DNA from: Anaeromyxobacteraceae bacterium
Lineage (GTDB): Bacteria; Myxococcota; Myxococcia; Myxococcales; Anaeromyxobacteraceae
Reading direction: 5' to 3'
DNA length: 5,248 bases
Assembly: GCA_027349605.1 (NCBI GenBank)
Contig: DAIEMM010000460.1
Span: 1 to 5,248 of the forward strand
Positions 5,100 to 5,248 of the stretch are shown piece by piece (the first letter of the stretch is position 1; each line of letters opens with the position of its first letter). The notes under the pieces are model-generated. The model was given only the letters and a program-made list of their open reading frames with translations. It was not told the DNA's origin and did not search any database. The position numbers were made by a program, and so were the translations under genes.

Positions 5100-5248
5100 A
5101 TGAGCCGGATCGAAAGCGACGCCCGTTCCCTTCTCCTCGACAGGAGAGAGGCCCTGCGCCGTTCGCACGACCCTTCGGCCGGCGCCGGGGCGTACGCGCC
5201 GATCGACGTGATCCCGGATGCCTTGCTCGCCGACAAGGTCGCGCAAGA
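5100..5248 (+). CDS. Start of an unidentified gene (3' end outside window), possibly TraR/DksA-like
   Basis: From ATG 5100 an open frame of 49 codons runs off the window. It begins MSRIESDARSLLLDRREALRR, then a Ser/Gly/Ala/Pro stretch, then PIDVIPDALLADKVAQ. Codon thirds are mostly G/C, as in the neighbours, which supports a real gene. The charged N-terminal helix with a LLLxRREALRR pattern resembles the first coiled-coil helix of TraR/DksA-family RNA-polymerase-binding proteins, but the diagnostic zinc-finger cysteines would lie beyond the window. That identity is a guess. GTG codons at 5076 and 5079 are in frame and could add eight or seven residues. GGGAG (5083-5087), 12 bases before the ATG, is the better though rather distant ribosome-binding site, and it is buried in a hairpin. 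Confidence 0.5.
   Translation, partial: MSRIESDARSLLLDRREALRRSHDPSAGAGAYAPIDVIPDALLADKVAQ

Noticed and set aside
4509..5246. Minus-strand frame of 245 codons opposite the CBS gene and its downstream region
   Set aside because: It has no recognisable domain, and the CBS pair on the plus strand is clear.

Overview
The window is GC-rich, with nearly all codons ending in G or C. It carries five densely packed genes plus the start of a sixth. The base composition, the metG-tatD pairing and the long Pro/Ala/Arg-rich tail on an HD-domain protein suggest a high-GC deltaproteobacterium, most likely Myxococcota (Anaeromyxobacter-like). This placement is inference; no marker gene in the window settles it.

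Left, plus strand (1-2090): the window opens inside metG (methionyl-tRNA synthetase). From base 1 to the TGA at 1312-1314 the reading frame follows the family throughout, from the end of the catalytic core through KMSKS and the anticodon-binding helices to the C-terminal EMAP/Trbp111-type tRNA-binding domain. The frame is broken once, by an in-frame TAG at 568-570. A TatD-family metal-dependent hydrolase follows with a GTGA overlap, so metG and tatD form one translationally coupled unit. A 9-bp perfect inverted repeat spans the tatD stop codon, where this unit meets the convergent minus-strand genes.

Middle, minus strand (2101-4455): a two-gene operon read leftward. First comes a YhaM-like OB-fold plus HD-domain protein with an unusual tail of about 185 residues. 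After an 18-base gap comes a HAD subfamily IB phosphatase. The OB-HD protein is probably a 3'-5' exoribonuclease or related phosphohydrolase; the phosphatase substrate is unknown.

Right, plus strand (4542-5248): a small stand-alone CBS-pair protein is transcribed divergently from the OB-HD gene across 86 bases. After a 138-base intergenic stretch holding a strong hairpin, a further gene begins at about 5100 and leaves the window. It is not firmly identified.

No RNA genes, insertion sequences, CRISPR arrays or phage genes were seen. The gene content is ordinary housekeeping. The points worth a second look are the nonsense codon in metG (with a nearby Arg-to-Gly change in the anticodon-binding motif), the HDLWK variant of the HD motif, the disordered tail with its embedded NPF motif, and the hairpin that covers the ribosome-binding site of the last gene.
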